Part shown: positions 9,265 to 19,053 of the stretch, one piece after another
Numbering within the stretch: the stretch's first letter is position 1
Layout of the letters: the number at the start of each line of letters is the position of its first letter
Assembly (NCBI RefSeq): GCF_029210365.1
Contig: NZ_JARGES010000018.1
Location: forward strand, 496,001 to 560,000
From: Mesorhizobium sp. YIM 152430
GTDB taxonomy: Bacteria; Pseudomonadota; Alphaproteobacteria; Rhizobiales; Rhizobiaceae
Direction of reading: 5' to 3'
DNA length: 64,000 nucleotides
Made by a program: the position numbers and the translations under genes
The notes under the pieces: generated by a model
Databases searched by the model: none
What the model was told of the DNA's origin: nothing
What the model saw: only the letters and a program-made list of their open reading frames with translations

Positions 9265-10167
9265 ATGATTGCGACGCTTTTGCCCGGCGATCCGATTGCC
9301 CCGCTGCGCCTCGATGTGCGCGGCAAGGAGCGGGTGTTCGACATCGACGGTCCCGACCTGCCGGACTGGATCGAAGACCATCACCTGACGGCGGACGATT
9401 TCCCCTATTCCGGGCGCATGGACAAGAAGGCTTACGAGGCCGCGCTCGAAAAGATGCAGGTCGAACTCGTCAAGCTGCAATACTGGCTGCAGGAAACCGG
9501 CGAGCGTGTGATGATCCTGTTCGAGGGACGCGACGCAGCCGGCAAAGGCGGCATGATCTTCGTCATCCGCCGCTACATGAACCCTCGAACGGCACGAAAC
9601 GTCGCCCTGACGAAGCCGTCCGAGGTCGAGCGCGGCCAATGGTATTTCCAGCGCTACGTCGCCCATTTCCCGACCGATGGCGAGTTCGTCACCTTCGATC
9701 GCTCCTGGTACAATCGCGGCGTGGTCGAACCGGTGATGGGCTTTTGCACGCCGGCGGAAACCGAGAAATTCTTTCGTGAGGTGCCCACCTTCGAGGCAAC
9801 GCTCGTCGATGACGGCATCCATCTCTTCAAGTTCTGGCTCAACATCTCGCACGAAACCCAGCTCAAGCGTTTTCACGACCGCCGGCACGATCCGTTGAAG
9901 ACGTGGAAATTCTCGCCCATCGACGTGGCGGGCATGTCGCGCTGGGACGATTACACCGCCGCGCGGGACGCGATGCTGGAACGGACGCATAGTCAGGTTT
10001 CGCCCTGGATCGTCGTGCGGGCGAACGACAAGCGGCGGGCACGGCTCGCGGTCATGGCCCGCATCCTGCGGACCTTGCCTTACGAAGGGCGCGATCTGGA
10101 TGCGATCGAGACGCTCGATGCGCGCATCATCTCTGACTATCGAGCGGCATCGCCGCTGCCGCGGTGA
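9265..10167 (+). CDS. ppk2: Polyphosphate kinase 2 (class I PPK2)
   Basis: A 300-residue enzyme that phosphorylates nucleoside diphosphates using polyphosphate. The Walker A motif is [10 protein letters not shown] (residues about 88-97), the lid region is [18 protein letters not shown], and [12 protein letters not shown] supplies a conserved basic segment. It starts 32 bases from the divergent phoR-type gene, so the two may share a regulatory region for phosphate control. The 3' end overlaps the convergent glycosyltransferase gene by 41 bases. Confidence 0.9.
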   Translation: MIATLLPGDPIAPLRLDVRGKERVFDIDGPDLPDWIEDHHLTADDFPYSGRMDKKAYEAALEKMQVELVKLQYWLQETGERVMILFEGRDAAGKGGMIFVIRRYMNPRTARNVALTKPSEVERGQWYFQRYVAHFPTDGEFVTFDRSWYNRGVVEPVMGFCTPAETEKFFREVPTFEATLVDDGIHLFKFWLNISHETQLKRFHDRRHDPLKTWKFSPIDVAGMSRWDDYTAARDAMLERTHSQVSPWIVVRANDKRRARLAVMARILRTLPYEGRDLDAIETLDARIISDYRAASPLPR

Positions 10168-12100
10168 TCGTCTCGCTCTGGGGAGGCCGCACCAGAACAC
10201 GGCTCGGCGGATGCGGGGTCTTTTCCCAGTGATGGGGACGGCGGATGAGGTGCCAGACCGCACGCCACGCGCCATGCGACAGGGCGAGCCAGTAAAGCGG
10301 CGTGGCGAACGCCGCGCTCCAGAACCCGGGCCGTTCGGCAGGTGAAAGCGTGCGTCGTGCCAGGAGAAGGAAAGCGGCATAGCCAGCTGTGACGTTGAAG
10401 ATGTCAAGGGCGAGGATCGCCGTATGATGCGTGGGCAGCGCGCCCTTGAGCGCGAAGGTCGCGCCGAGCGCGACGATCGTGATGACGAAGAACACATGTG
10501 CCAGCGCGGAAAGAACCATTCCCGCGAACAGCACCTGCATCAGCACGAAATTGCCGAAGCCCAGATCGCGCAGCAGGGCGCGCGGCGAGCGCATGTGGAC
10601 GAGCCAGGTCTGCATCCAGCCCTTGAACCAGCGCGTGCGTTGCGGCAGCCATGTGTCATAGTCGACCGGCGCTGTCTCGTGCGTCGGCCGGGTGATCATG
10701 CCGACACGATAGCCATGGCGCGTCAGCCTCAGTCCCAGATCGGCATCTTCGGTGACGTTGTAGGGATCCCAGCCGCCGACGGTGTCGAGCGCTTCGCGCC
10801 GGAAATGGTTGGACGTCCCGCCGAGCGGCACCAGCGCATTCCAGGAGGCCAGCCGCGGCAGCAGCCCGCGAAAGAGCGCGGCATATTCCAGTGCGAACAG
10901 ACGGGGCAAAAGGGGCCTTGATCGCGAAATGACGAGAGGCGCCTGCAAGCAGCCAAGATCGGGGCCCTCGCGGCGGAACCGGTCCCATGCCTCGCGCAAC
11001 TGCATGGGATGCGGCCGGTCTTCGGCGTCGTAGAGCACGACGAACTCGCCCTTGCACTGGGGCAGGGCGTAGGCCAGCGCTTTCGGTTTCGTGCGCGGAT
11101 TGCCCACCGGCACGACGATCACCTCGACGCATGGGTGCAATTCGTGAGCGGCGAGCGCGGCGTGGGTCTTCGGGTCGTCGCTTTCGCAGACGAGCTTGAT
11201 TTCCAGCCTGGAGCGCGGCCAGTCGATCTTGCCCAGGGCGACGAGCAGTTCGGGAACGATCTCGGCCTCGTTTCGGAGCGCCACCAGAACGGAATAGATC
11301 GGCACCTGCGCGCAAGCGCCGGGATCGAGCCGGGCGAGTTTCAGCGGCCTCGCCGTCATCGCTGCGGCTACGCGCAGGAGAACGCAGGCCAGGAAGGCCA
11401 GGCTGCCGGCGACGTGCAGCACCGTCGCCAGGCGCTGGAATTCGAAGATGGCGAGCGTTGCAAGGCCGGTGACGAGCAGCCCCAGAACGAAACCCTGATG
11501 GCCGGTCATCACGGTGCGCGCGGAAAAAGACGGCGCAGCCTCCGCCAGTCCGGAAACGGCCCTGCGCATGAGGGAGGCCCGGCTGCGGGCCTGGATCGCC
11601 TTTCGCAGAATGCCCGGCGTGACGATCCGCAACCGGCGCCGAAGTTCGGGCTTGCCGTTCGTCAATCGCAAAAGATCGTCGAGGGAGGCGTTCAGGGGCG
11701 CGATCAGCAGCAGGGGCTGTTCGTGCGAATAATAGAAGATGGGCGGCAGGTCCCCGTCTCTCGACAGCGCCTCAAAGCGAACCGTCTTGCGCATGACGAC
11801 CAGGGATGGCTCGACCTGTTCGAGGAAGGGAAGGTCCAGCAGCGCGGCAAGCGCACGGCAATAGCCTTCCTCGGTTATGACCTGGGCGGCGATCAGTTCC
11901 GCGGCGATGCTCGTTCCGTTCGTCCTGCACCGTGCCGACGCTTCCACGAGGTCGGCGGGCGCAATTCGCAGTGCCTGCGCAAGGCGCAGCCACGGCGAAA
12001 GCTCGGATGGCGCCGGCTCCTTGAATTGTGTTCTTCTGGTCGAACGTTGCGAGGTGAAGGCATCGTCGATGGAGGCGCCGCCGGCTGCGTCCTCAAGCAT
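10127..12100 (-). CDS. Family 2 glycosyltransferase with N-terminal GspE/MshEN-like domain
   Basis: A 657-residue processive-type membrane glycosyltransferase. The N-terminal 150 residues resemble the GspE N-terminal (MshEN, cyclic-di-GMP-binding) domain, followed by two membrane helices. The catalytic GT2 domain has a DxD-like [15 protein letters not shown] and QRTRW, and further helices follow. This layout is that of XagB-like transferases linked to adhesion or exopolysaccharide. The upstream TTG at 12199 is less likely than the ATG at 12100. The product polysaccharide is unknown. Confidence 0.8.
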   Translation of the reverse strand: MLEDAAGGASIDDAFTSQRSTRRTQFKEPAPSELSPWLRLAQALRIAPADLVEASARCRTNGTSIAAELIAAQVITEEGYCRALAALLDLPFLEQVEPSLVVMRKTVRFEALSRDGDLPPIFYYSHEQPLLLIAPLNASLDDLLRLTNGKPELRRRLRIVTPGILRKAIQARSRASLMRRAVSGLAEAAPSFSARTVMTGHQGFVLGLLVTGLATLAIFEFQRLATVLHVAGSLAFLACVLLRVAAAMTARPLKLARLDPGACAQVPIYSVLVALRNEAEIVPELLVALGKIDWPRSRLEIKLVCESDDPKTHAALAAHELHPCVEVIVVPVGNPRTKPKALAYALPQCKGEFVVLYDAEDRPHPMQLREAWDRFRREGPDLGCLQAPLVISRSRPLLPRLFALEYAALFRGLLPRLASWNALVPLGGTSNHFRREALDTVGGWDPYNVTEDADLGLRLTRHGYRVGMITRPTHETAPVDYDTWLPQRTRWFKGWMQTWLVHMRSPRALLRDLGFGNFVLMQVLFAGMVLSALAHVFFVITIVALGATFALKGALPTHHTAILALDIFNVTAGYAAFLLLARRTLSPAERPGFWSAAFATPLYWLALSHGAWRAVWHLIRRPHHWEKTPHPPSRVLVRPPQSETITAAAAMPLDSQR

Positions 12101-12271
12101 GACTAAGCAGTCCCGCGCAGGATATGGCTGTCCCGCGGGCATCCCGTTGCGCGTGTCACCAAAGCCCGTTCGCCCCCACCAAACCGCACTTTCGTGCAAC
12201 GTTAGGTTTAGCGTGAGGCATTGTCCAGTCTCAATCTCAGGTAGAATAAAGTTTAATTTGCCTGCTCGGGA

Positions 12272-12886
12272 TCAAGACCTGTTGCCGAAAGTCAGCCCGG
12301 CGATGATGATGCGCGAAAGCGCTGTATAAAAGCAAAGCGCGGCAAAAAGGAGCGCCAATACCGCAAACCATTCGGGAAACAGGCAGAATGCGACGAAGAA
12401 GCAGATCGTTTCGGTCGCTTCGGCCAGCCCTGTCGTGAAGAACAGCGACTTTTCCCCCCTTGCATCCGTCGACAGGCCGCGTTTTTCCGCCATCACGGCA
12501 TAGGCGAGAAAGCTTGCGCCATTGACGTAGAAGGACAGGATGAGAACGGCGCCGGCAATGGAATTGGGGGCCGGATCGGCCAGCACGAAGCCGAGCGGGA
12601 TCAGCCCGTAGAAGGCAAAGTCGAGCACGATGTCGAGATATCCGCCGAAATCCGTCTTCTGCGTGTGGCGCGCAACCGCGCCGTCGAGACCGTCGCCGAG
12701 GCGGCTGGCGAGAAGCAGCAGGAGACCCAGCAGATAGGCTTCGAGGCTGATGGCCACGAAAGCTGCAACTCCCGCGCCGAAGGCTGCAAGGGTGATGGCG
12801 TTTGCGGTGATGCCACGCTGCGCGAGGCTGACCGCCAAATGATCCAGCAGCGGATCGATCCTTGCCCTTGCCCAACCGTCCAGCAT
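12272..12886 (-). CDS. CDP-alcohol phosphatidyltransferase family protein
   Basis: A 204-residue integral membrane enzyme that transfers a phosphatidyl group from a CDP-alcohol. The family motif DG-xx-DGxxAR-x8-G-x3-D-x3-D is visible as GDGLDGAVAR...GGYLDIVLD (residues about 64-88). There are about six membrane helices. The substrate (glycerol phosphate, inositol phosphate or other) cannot be assigned. It lies upstream of and in line with the glycosyltransferase, separated by about 170 bases in which no gene is seen. Confidence 0.85.
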   Translation of the reverse strand: MLDGWARARIDPLLDHLAVSLAQRGITANAITLAAFGAGVAAFVAISLEAYLLGLLLLLASRLGDGLDGAVARHTQKTDFGGYLDIVLDFAFYGLIPLGFVLADPAPNSIAGAVLILSFYVNGASFLAYAVMAEKRGLSTDARGEKSLFFTTGLAEATETICFFVAFCLFPEWFAVLALLFAALCFYTALSRIIIAGLTFGNRS

Positions 12887-13020
12887 CGCGCCGCTCTCCT
12901 CGGATCGGTCATAGGCGAAGGACCGGCCATGCGGCGATCACTTTCGCTTCAACTTTCACGCACCACGCACCAAAATGACCAGGGCGTGCGTTATTTTCGA
13001 AGAAAGGATGCGAACAGGCA

Positions 13021-13413
13021 ATGTATCGCACGACGACGAGCGGAATCGAGGTCACTGTCGAGCCCTTCTATTTGGAAGAGCGCTCGCAGCCGGAGGCAGG
13101 CCGCTATTTCTGGGCCTATCGGGTCACGATCGCCAATCACGGAAGCAAAGCGGTCAAGCTCGTCTCCCGGCACTGGCGCATCACCGATGCCGGCGGCAGG
13201 CTCGAGGAAGTGCGCGGCGCCGGCGTCGTCGGCGAACAGCCCGAACTCGAGCCCGGCGACAGCTTTCAGTACACGTCGGGTTGCCCGCTCGCGACGCCGT
13301 CCGGCTTCATGGTCGGCGATTACACGATGCGCGACGAAGCGGGACACGAGTTCGATGTCGCGATCCCCGCCTTTTCGCTCGACCTTCCCGGCGAACGGCA
13401 TTCAGTCAATTGA
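13021..13413 (+). CDS. apaG: ApaG protein
   Basis: A 130-residue fibronectin-III-like protein of the ApaG family, whose deletion affects Co/Mg efflux in enterobacteria and whose precise role is unknown. Signature stretches are [34 protein letters not shown] and [19 protein letters not shown] ribosome binding site (AAAGGA) precedes the ATG. The 3' end overlaps the convergent small gene by 8 bases. apaG near metZ and hslO is a familiar rhizobial arrangement. Confidence 0.93.
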   Translation: MYRTTTSGIEVTVEPFYLEERSQPEAGRYFWAYRVTIANHGSKAVKLVSRHWRITDAGGRLEEVRGAGVVGEQPELEPGDSFQYTSGCPLATPSGFMVGDYTMRDEAGHEFDVAIPAFSLDLPGERHSVN

Positions 13414-13702
13414 GCTGGTCGTTTGCGTCCTCGGCGCTCGGGAAGAGCGAGCGGTCGACCAAGGCGCGTCCGAAACGGTACATCAGGTCCGCGGCGAGTT
13501 TCTGATCCTGCCCGAGATGGCGATTATACGCCTTGCCTGCGGCGAAGTTCATCCTTTGGGCTGCGTCGGGATCGATCTGGTGGATGGCTTGCGCAAGAAG
13601 GACGGCGATCTCGCAGACGGCTTCTGCTATCTCTTCCTCGTGCCCGGCTGACAATGCGGTCATGCTTGTTCCGATCGACTGTGTGTCGACCGATCCTGGC
13701 AT
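13406..13702 (-). CDS. Hypothetical protein, helical
   Basis: A 98-residue mostly helical protein with no motif that I recognise; an internal ATG at 13663 would give 85 residues. The stretch [23 protein letters not shown] is amphipathic. It is convergent with apaG and overlaps it by 8 bases. The open frame with rhizobial codon use supports a real gene, but no function can be offered. Confidence 0.5.
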   Translation of the reverse strand: MPGSVDTQSIGTSMTALSAGHEEEIAEAVCEIAVLLAQAIHQIDPDAAQRMNFAAGKAYNRHLGQDQKLAADLMYRFGRALVDRSLFPSAEDANDQLN

Positions 13703-13724
13703 CTTATGGTTTCCGCAATGCTAA

Positions 13725-13895
13725 TCAGTCGAGCGGAACGCCCGCACCCGGCCCCGAACAGTCCGGATTCGACCATTCATCGCAAGGCGAACCCGCGTGC
13801 TCGCTCCGTCCGATCGAGTCGGATGTCACCAGTTCCGCAAAGCCTGCCGCGAATCCTGCGACGAGAAGCCAGATTATTGCCAGTCTTATGATCAT
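13725..13895 (-). CDS. Possible small membrane or secreted protein (56 aa)
   Basis: A 56-codon frame on the minus strand opens with MIIRLAIIWLLVAGFAAGFA, a clean hydrophobic segment typical of a signal anchor. A short polar tail follows with two Cys residues in SPCDEW and PDCSG. No strong ribosome binding site is visible, and the ATG sits 5 bases from another ATG in a different frame. It ends 23 bases before the hypothetical gene that follows on the same strand. The call rests on the hydrophobic N-terminus and on the lack of other use of this stretch. Confidence 0.4.
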   Translation of the reverse strand: MIIRLAIIWLLVAGFAAGFAELVTSDSIGRSEHAGSPCDEWSNPDCSGPGAGVPLD

Positions 13896-14046
13896 CGTTC
13901 ATCCGGTAGCGTTGCCCCCCGCTTGCCGAATTCCGCAGCATCGTGCAACCGCCGGATTGATGAAGCTTTAAGTCACACGTTAACAAAAGTGGCGCAAATG
14001 TGGCTTCACGGACGGCTTGCCGGTTGCCGGGCGATGGGTGGGGCGG

Positions 14047-15081
14047 TCAATTCCGCGTGACGAAGTCGGCCGGGTCGAACTCGTAATGGGTCGAGCAGAA
14101 CTCGCACGAGACCTTGATCCTGCCATCCTCGATGCTGTCGGCGATTTCCTCATCCGTGAAGCCGTCGAGAATGCCGCGGATCTTTTCGCGCGAGCAGGAG
14201 CAGTCATCGACCACTTCCGAGCCTTCGAAAACATGCACGCCATGCTCATGGAAGAGCCGGTAAAGGAGCCGTTCGGGGCCGACGGTCGGGTCGATCAACT
14301 CGTCCGCCTCGATGGTGGCGAGCAGCGCCTGCACCTCCGCCCACGCATCGTCGGTCGGATCGGGCATCTCGCCATTGTCGCCGTCGCCGCCCGGAAGATC
14401 GGGCAGGCGCAGACGCTCGGGCGCCTCGGGCAGGAATTGCGACATCAGCCCGCCCGAGCGCCAGTGACCGTCGAAGCCGTTTTGGCCCTTGACCATCTGG
14501 CGCGCGACCGACAGCCGCACTTCGGTCGGAATCTGCTCGGACTGACGGAAATAGGTGCGCGCGGCGTCCTCGAGCGAGGTGGAATCGAGTTGCACGATGC
14601 CCTGATAGCGCTGCATGTGCTGCCCTTGGTCGATGGTCAGCGCCAGAACGCCCTTGCCGAGGAGATCGGCAGGCGACGCCCTGCCGGCCGCGCTCGCCTG
14701 CGCCACGCGCTCGGCGTCGAAGCTGGCATAGGCGCGCAGTGATTGCGGCGTCGTGAAGTCGGCGACGAGCATATCCACCGGCCCGTCCGAGCGGGTCTGG
14801 AGGATGAACTTGCCCTCGAATTTCAGTGAAGTGCCGAGAAGCACGGTGAGCGTCATCGCCTCGGCCAGAAGCCGCGCGACGGGCTCGGGATAGTCGTGAC
14901 GACCCAGGATCGCATCGAGGATCGGGCCGAGTTGCACGACGCGGCCGCGCGCATCGAGCGGCGCGACCTGAAACGGAACGACCGTGTCGTCTCCGGCGAA
15001 ACCGAAATCGCCAAGCTGTACATGCGATGCAGTCACGGCAACATTCCCATCCTCGGAGGTAACGCACCATATGCGCCGCAT
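14047..15081 (-). CDS. hslO: Hsp33 redox-regulated chaperone
   Basis: A cytosolic holdase activated by oxidative unfolding. The C-terminal zinc-binding redox switch is visible as CSCS followed about 30 residues later by CEFC (CxC and CxxC). The N-terminal domain has the family stretches LLAEAMTLTVLLGTSLKFEG and DGPVDMLVADF. The start is uncertain: the ATG at 15081 adds about 20 residues compared with usual Hsp33, and a GTG at 15036 is a good alternative. It is the third gene of the argD-argF-hslO run. Confidence 0.92.
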   Translation of the reverse strand: MRRIWCVTSEDGNVAVTASHVQLGDFGFAGDDTVVPFQVAPLDARGRVVQLGPILDAILGRHDYPEPVARLLAEAMTLTVLLGTSLKFEGKFILQTRSDGPVDMLVADFTTPQSLRAYASFDAERVAQASAAGRASPADLLGKGVLALTIDQGQHMQRYQGIVQLDSTSLEDAARTYFRQSEQIPTEVRLSVARQMVKGQNGFDGHWRSGGLMSQFLPEAPERLRLPDLPGGDGDNGEMPDPTDDAWAEVQALLATIEADELIDPTVGPERLLYRLFHEHGVHVFEGSEVVDDCSCSREKIRGILDGFTDEEIADSIEDGRIKVSCEFCSTHYEFDPADFVTRN

Positions 15082-15141
15082 CCGCTGGCCAGGCCAGATC
15101 TATCCATATTGTCCGGCAGATAGGTGCCGGACGCCTGCCAA

Positions 15142-16059
15142 TCAAGCGCCGAAGCACCAGGCGAGCACCGCCTTCTGGGCGTGCAGGCGGTTTTCCGCCT
15201 CGTCGAAGACGACCGAATTCGGCCCGTCGATGACCTCGTCCGTCACCTCCTCGCCGCGATGGGCGGGAAGGCAGTGCATGAAGAGGGCGTCGGGCTTGGC
15301 GCCGGCCATCAGTTCGGCATTGACCTGATAGGGCTGGAAGACGTTGTGGCCGCGGGCCCGGTGCTCCTGATTCATCGAGATCCAGGTGTCGGTGACGACG
15401 CAATCTGCGCCCGCGACAGCCGCCTGGGCGCTGTCGTGAAAGGCGATGCGGCCGCCATTGGCTTGCGACCAGTCGACGAATTTTGCATCCGGCTCGCTGC
15501 CGGTTGGGACGGCGATGTTGAGCCGGAAATTGAACCGCGCGGAAGCTTCGGCAAGCGAGTGCAGAACGTTGTTGCCGTCGCCGGTCCAGGCGAAGAGCTT
15601 GTCCTCGACCGGACCGCGATGTTCCTCGAAGGTCATCAGGTCGGCCATGATCTGGCACGGATGCGTGTCGTCTGTCAGCCCGTTGATGACCGGAATCGTG
15701 GCGTGTTCGGTCATTTCAAGAAGCCGCTCGTGGTCCGTCGTGCGCATCATGATCGCGTCGACATAGCGCGACAGGACGCGCGCCGTGTCGGCGATCGTCT
15801 CGGAGCGACCGAGCTGCATTTCCGTTCCGGTCAGCATCAAGGTCTCGCCGCCGAGCTGGCGCATCCCGACATCGAAGGAGACGCGCGTGCGCGTCGACGG
15901 CTTGTCGAAGATCATCGCCAGCACCTTGCCCTCCAGCGGCCGCTCGCGCTCGCCGGCCTTTAGGCGCGTCTTGCGCGCGCGCGCATCGTCCAGAATGGCG
16001 CGCAGATCGCTCGATGGGATGGCGGAAAGATCGGTGAAATGCCGGAATGCTGAAGCCAT
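15142..16059 (-). CDS. argF: Ornithine carbamoyltransferase
   Basis: Makes citrulline from ornithine and carbamoyl phosphate in arginine biosynthesis. The carbamoyl phosphate site STRTRVSF, the stretch DDTHPCQ and the ornithine motif [10 protein letters not shown] are all present in the 305-residue product, which is the normal length. The ATG at 16059 starts 11 bases after the argD stop codon, so the two are one operon. A TTG 15 bases upstream is less likely. Confidence 0.96.
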   Translation of the reverse strand: MASAFRHFTDLSAIPSSDLRAILDDARARKTRLKAGERERPLEGKVLAMIFDKPSTRTRVSFDVGMRQLGGETLMLTGTEMQLGRSETIADTARVLSRYVDAIMMRTTDHERLLEMTEHATIPVINGLTDDTHPCQIMADLMTFEEHRGPVEDKLFAWTGDGNNVLHSLAEASARFNFRLNIAVPTGSEPDAKFVDWSQANGGRIAFHDSAQAAVAGADCVVTDTWISMNQEHRARGHNVFQPYQVNAELMAGAKPDALFMHCLPAHRGEEVTDEVIDGPNSVVFDEAENRLHAQKAVLAWCFGA

Positions 16060-16070
16060 GGTCTCGTTTC

Positions 16071-17273
16071 TCAAGCGGCCGAGCCGGCCTTGCGCGCGGG
16101 AAGCGCAAGATCCGATGCGGCGTCGCGGATCGCCTCGACGGCAATGCGGATTTCCTCGTCGCTGACATTGAGCGGCGGCAGAAGCCGGACGACATTATCG
16201 CCCGCCGGAACCGCGAGCAAATTGTGCCGGCGAAGGCCAAGGTTCACCTCGCCGTTCGGCAGGCGGCATTTAAGGCCGAGCATGAGGCCCGCACCGCGCA
16301 CGCTTTCGAAGACCTCCGGAAACTCGTCGACGACGGATGCCAGCGACTGCTTGATCAGCAGGGCCTTGCGCTTCACCTCGTCGAGAAAACCCTCTTCGAG
16401 CACGACGTCGAGCACGGCATTGCCGACAGCCATGGCGAGCGGATTGCCGCCGAATGTGGTGCCGTGGACGCCGGGCGTCATGCCCGAGGCCGCTTCGTCG
16501 CTCGCAAGACAGGCCGCGAGCGGAAACCCGCCGCCGATGCCCTTGGCGATGGCCATGATGTCCGGCGCCATGCCCGACCATTCATGGGCGAAAAGCTTGC
16601 CCGTCCGGCCGATGCCGCACTGGACCTCGTCATAGATCAGGAGCAGGCCATGCTTGTCGCACAGCGCGCGCAGCCGGGCGAGCATGTCGGCCTCGATCGG
16701 GCGGATGCCGCCTTCCCCCTGCACCGGCTCGACGAGGATGGCGGCGGTCTCGTCCGTGATCGCCTTTTCTGCGGTTTCGAGGTCGCCGAAGGGAACCTGG
16801 TCGAAGCCTTGCACCTTCGGGCCGAAACCTTCGAGATATTTCGGCTGGCCGCCGGCCGCGATCGTCGCCAGCGTCCGGCCGTGGAATGCGCCCTCGAAGG
16901 TGATGATCCGGTAGCGCTCGGGACGCCCCTTCGCATAGTGATAGCGCCGCGCGGTCTTGATCGAGCATTCCAGCGCCTCGGCACCGGAATTGGCGAAGAA
17001 CACCTTGTCGGCGAAGGTCGCCTCGGTCAGGCGCTCGGCGAGTCGCGTCTGGCCCGGAACCTCGTAGAGATTGGAGACGTGCCAAAGCTTGTCGGCCTGC
17101 GTCTTCAACGCCGCGACCAGATGCGGGTGCGAATGGCCGAGCGAATTGACCGCGACGCCTGCCGCGAAATCCAGGTAGCGCTCGCCGCTTTCCGTATACA
17201 GCCATACGCCTTCCCCACGTTCGAAACGCAGTGGCGCGCGGTTATAGGTCTCGAAAAGGGCCGAACCGCCCAT
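16071..17273 (-). CDS. argD: Acetylornithine aminotransferase
   Basis: PLP-dependent class III aminotransferase of arginine biosynthesis (and probably succinyldiaminopimelate transamination). The 400-residue product shows [24 protein letters not shown], the PLP-Asp region [15 protein letters not shown], and the PLP lysine in [10 protein letters not shown]. The start at 17273 ([14 protein letters not shown]) matches family N-termini. It is preceded by a near-consensus promoter and an unusual promoter-proximal terminator-like hairpin. Confidence 0.95.
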   Translation of the reverse strand: MGGSALFETYNRAPLRFERGEGVWLYTESGERYLDFAAGVAVNSLGHSHPHLVAALKTQADKLWHVSNLYEVPGQTRLAERLTEATFADKVFFANSGAEALECSIKTARRYHYAKGRPERYRIITFEGAFHGRTLATIAAGGQPKYLEGFGPKVQGFDQVPFGDLETAEKAITDETAAILVEPVQGEGGIRPIEADMLARLRALCDKHGLLLIYDEVQCGIGRTGKLFAHEWSGMAPDIMAIAKGIGGGFPLAACLASDEAASGMTPGVHGTTFGGNPLAMAVGNAVLDVVLEEGFLDEVKRKALLIKQSLASVVDEFPEVFESVRGAGLMLGLKCRLPNGEVNLGLRRHNLLAVPAGDNVVRLLPPLNVSDEEIRIAVEAIRDAASDLALPARKAGSAA

Positions 17274-17300
17274 GGCCTCACTCCATCCGGGGACGCGATC

Positions 17301-17330
17301 AAAAAACAAAAAATCCGCCTCGAGGGCGGC
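17301..17330 (-). terminator. Terminator-like hairpin in the argD leader
   Basis: On the minus strand a CCGCC / GGCGG hairpin with a 5-base loop is followed by TTTTTT, one G and TTTTTT. It lies between the argD promoter and the argD start codon, only a few bases after the predicted transcription start. It looks like an intrinsic terminator or attenuator acting on argD-argF-hslO. The mechanism is unknown. Confidence 0.6.
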
Positions 17331-17341
17331 TTGTGACTGCC

Positions 17342-17370
17342 TTTATCAGCGTTCGCGGGCGTGCTGTCAA
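17342..17370 (-). promoter_or_regulatory. Predicted sigma70-type promoter for argD-argF-hslO
   Basis: On the minus strand TTGACA (17370-17365) and GATAAA (17347-17342) are separated by 17 bases. Transcription would begin near 17335, leaving a leader of about 60 bases that contains the terminator-like hairpin. The remaining 290 bases up to gcrA show no further gene. Confidence 0.65.
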
Positions 17371-17658
17371 TTCATTGCAACGCAGCGTCACCCGCGCGCC
17401 GCAGCGACGTTGCGAGCGCGCTATCATGATGCGGTCCGACGAGGGACGAAGAGCCCAAGTTGGGGAAAACCGAAAAAACAGAATCGGTGTGTCCGGCCGA
17501 CTCTTGTCACCGAGTCAGCGCATATTGTAGTTTCCGGGCAGTAAAGAACTAGATTTCGTGCGGCGGATCTAATCACCAAGGCTCAACGCGGTGCCCACTC
17601 GGCAGTTGCCGGGCGGGAACGGATTCGGATTCCGCACCTCACTTAGGAGCGTGTCGCC

Positions 17659-18156
17659 ATGAACTGGACCGACGAGCGGGTGGAACTTCTCAAGAAGCTT
17701 TGGTCGGAGGGACTGAGCGCCAGCCAGATCGCGACCCAGCTCGGAGGCGTCAGCCGCAATGCGGTCATCGGCAAGGTGCACCGCCTGAAACTGTCGGGCC
17801 GCGGCCGTGCTTCTTCCGCAGCGCCGCGCCCGAAAAAGGCCGCGCCGTCCGCCCCCAAGGCGCCGCGCCCGAGCCGCCCGATGACGACCACGGTGGGCGC
17901 GAACGCCCTTCAGGCTCGTTTCGACACGCAGCCGGATGCGGCTCCCGCGCCGCGCGCCAGCAGTGTCGTCGTGCCGTTGTCGCGCAATCTCAAGCTGATC
18001 GAATTGTCCGAAAGGACCTGCAAATGGCCGAACGGTGATCCGCTGGCCGAGGAATTCTCGTTCTGCGGCAATGATGTCGGCGAATGCGGCCCTTACTGCG
18101 CCTACCATTCGCGCGTCGCCTACCAGCCGGTCGCAGAGCGCCGCCGTCGCGGATAG
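17659..18156 (+). CDS. gcrA: GcrA cell-cycle regulator
   Basis: A 165-residue alphaproteobacterial cell-cycle factor that binds RNA polymerase sigma70 and methylated GANTC promoters. It opens with the invariant MNWTDERVELLKKLWSEG, then SASQIATQLGGVSRNAVIGK as the DNA-binding helix. It ends with the Cys-containing TCKWPNGDP ... FCGN ... YCAYH region. A ribosome binding site (TTAGGAG) precedes the ATG. It is divergent from argD and convergent with phoU, 3 bases apart. Confidence 0.96.
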   Translation: MNWTDERVELLKKLWSEGLSASQIATQLGGVSRNAVIGKVHRLKLSGRGRASSAAPRPKKAAPSAPKAPRPSRPMTTTVGANALQARFDTQPDAAPAPRASSVVVPLSRNLKLIELSERTCKWPNGDPLAEEFSFCGNDVGECGPYCAYHSRVAYQPVAERRRRG

Positions 18157-18159
18157 AGC

Positions 18160-18888
18160 CTATTGCGCCGCGAAGCGCGCGGCGTCCATCACCACGCGAT
18201 GGCTCTCGTCCTCCTTGGGACGCTCCGGCGGCAATTGCTCGCCGGTGACGATGAAATAGACCGTCTCGACGATGTTGGTCGCGTGATCGCCGATCCGCTC
18301 GATATTCTTTGCGCAGAACAGAAGATGCGTGCAGGCCGTGATGTTGCGCGGGTCTTCCATCATGTAGGTCAAAAGCTCGCGGAAGAGCGAGGTGTACATC
18401 GCGTCGATCTGCTCGTCGCGGTCGCGGATGAAGGGCACGCGCTCGACCGATCGCGTCGCGTAGAGGTCGAGCACATCCTTGAGTTGGGTCAAGGCGAGGT
18501 CGGAAAGGGCTTCGAGCCCCCGGAAAAGTCGTGGCGGCTGGCGCGTCTCGGCAACGGCGCCGACGCGCTTGCCAATATTCTTGCCCATGTCGCCGACGCG
18601 TTCGAGATCGGCCGCGATGCGGATGGCGCTCAGGATTTCGCGCAGGTCGCCCGCCATCGGCTGGCGCCGCGCGATCAGGGCGACGGCCTTCTCGTCGATC
18701 TCCCGATGCGCCTCGTCGAGCGCCTTGTCCGCCTCGACGACATGGCGCGCCAGCGTCAGATCCGAGTTCACGAGTGCCGCGACTGACTGTTCGACCAGCC
18801 GCTCGGCCTGGCCGCCCATCGCCGCGATGCGGGCGCCGAGCCTGGCCAGATCCTCGTCATAGGCGCGGACGATGTGACCTGACGACAT
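18160..18888 (-). CDS. phoU: Phosphate-signalling regulator PhoU
   Basis: A 242-residue all-helical protein with two PhoU repeats. DLERVGDMGKNIGKRV in repeat one and NIERIGDHATNIVETV in repeat two are the metal-binding signature helices. PhoU links the Pst transporter to PhoR and restrains phosphate uptake. In rhizobia it is normally the penultimate gene of pstSCAB-phoU-phoB; here it stands alone between gcrA and a LuxR gene. phoB and pst genes must lie elsewhere or be absent. Confidence 0.94.
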   Translation of the reverse strand: MSSGHIVRAYDEDLARLGARIAAMGGQAERLVEQSVAALVNSDLTLARHVVEADKALDEAHREIDEKAVALIARRQPMAGDLREILSAIRIAADLERVGDMGKNIGKRVGAVAETRQPPRLFRGLEALSDLALTQLKDVLDLYATRSVERVPFIRDRDEQIDAMYTSLFRELLTYMMEDPRNITACTHLLFCAKNIERIGDHATNIVETVYFIVTGEQLPPERPKEDESHRVVMDAARFAAQ

Positions 18889-19053
18889 CTCTTTGCTCCA
18901 GAATCAGTTCGCTCAAGTTTAGGTGTCGGACATGACGGAAAAAAGAACCCCCATCATGACCGCTCCAATGAGACCGCGTACAAGCGAAAGTTGTCGTGAC
19001 ATCGATTCGAACACATACTATTGTTTCAAACCGGATATAAAAGGGCATCGGCC

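Noticed and set aside
13970-13990. TTAA pair resembling a CtrA box near hslO
   Set aside because: The spacer is 8 bases, not 7, and no promoter for a downstream gene fits.
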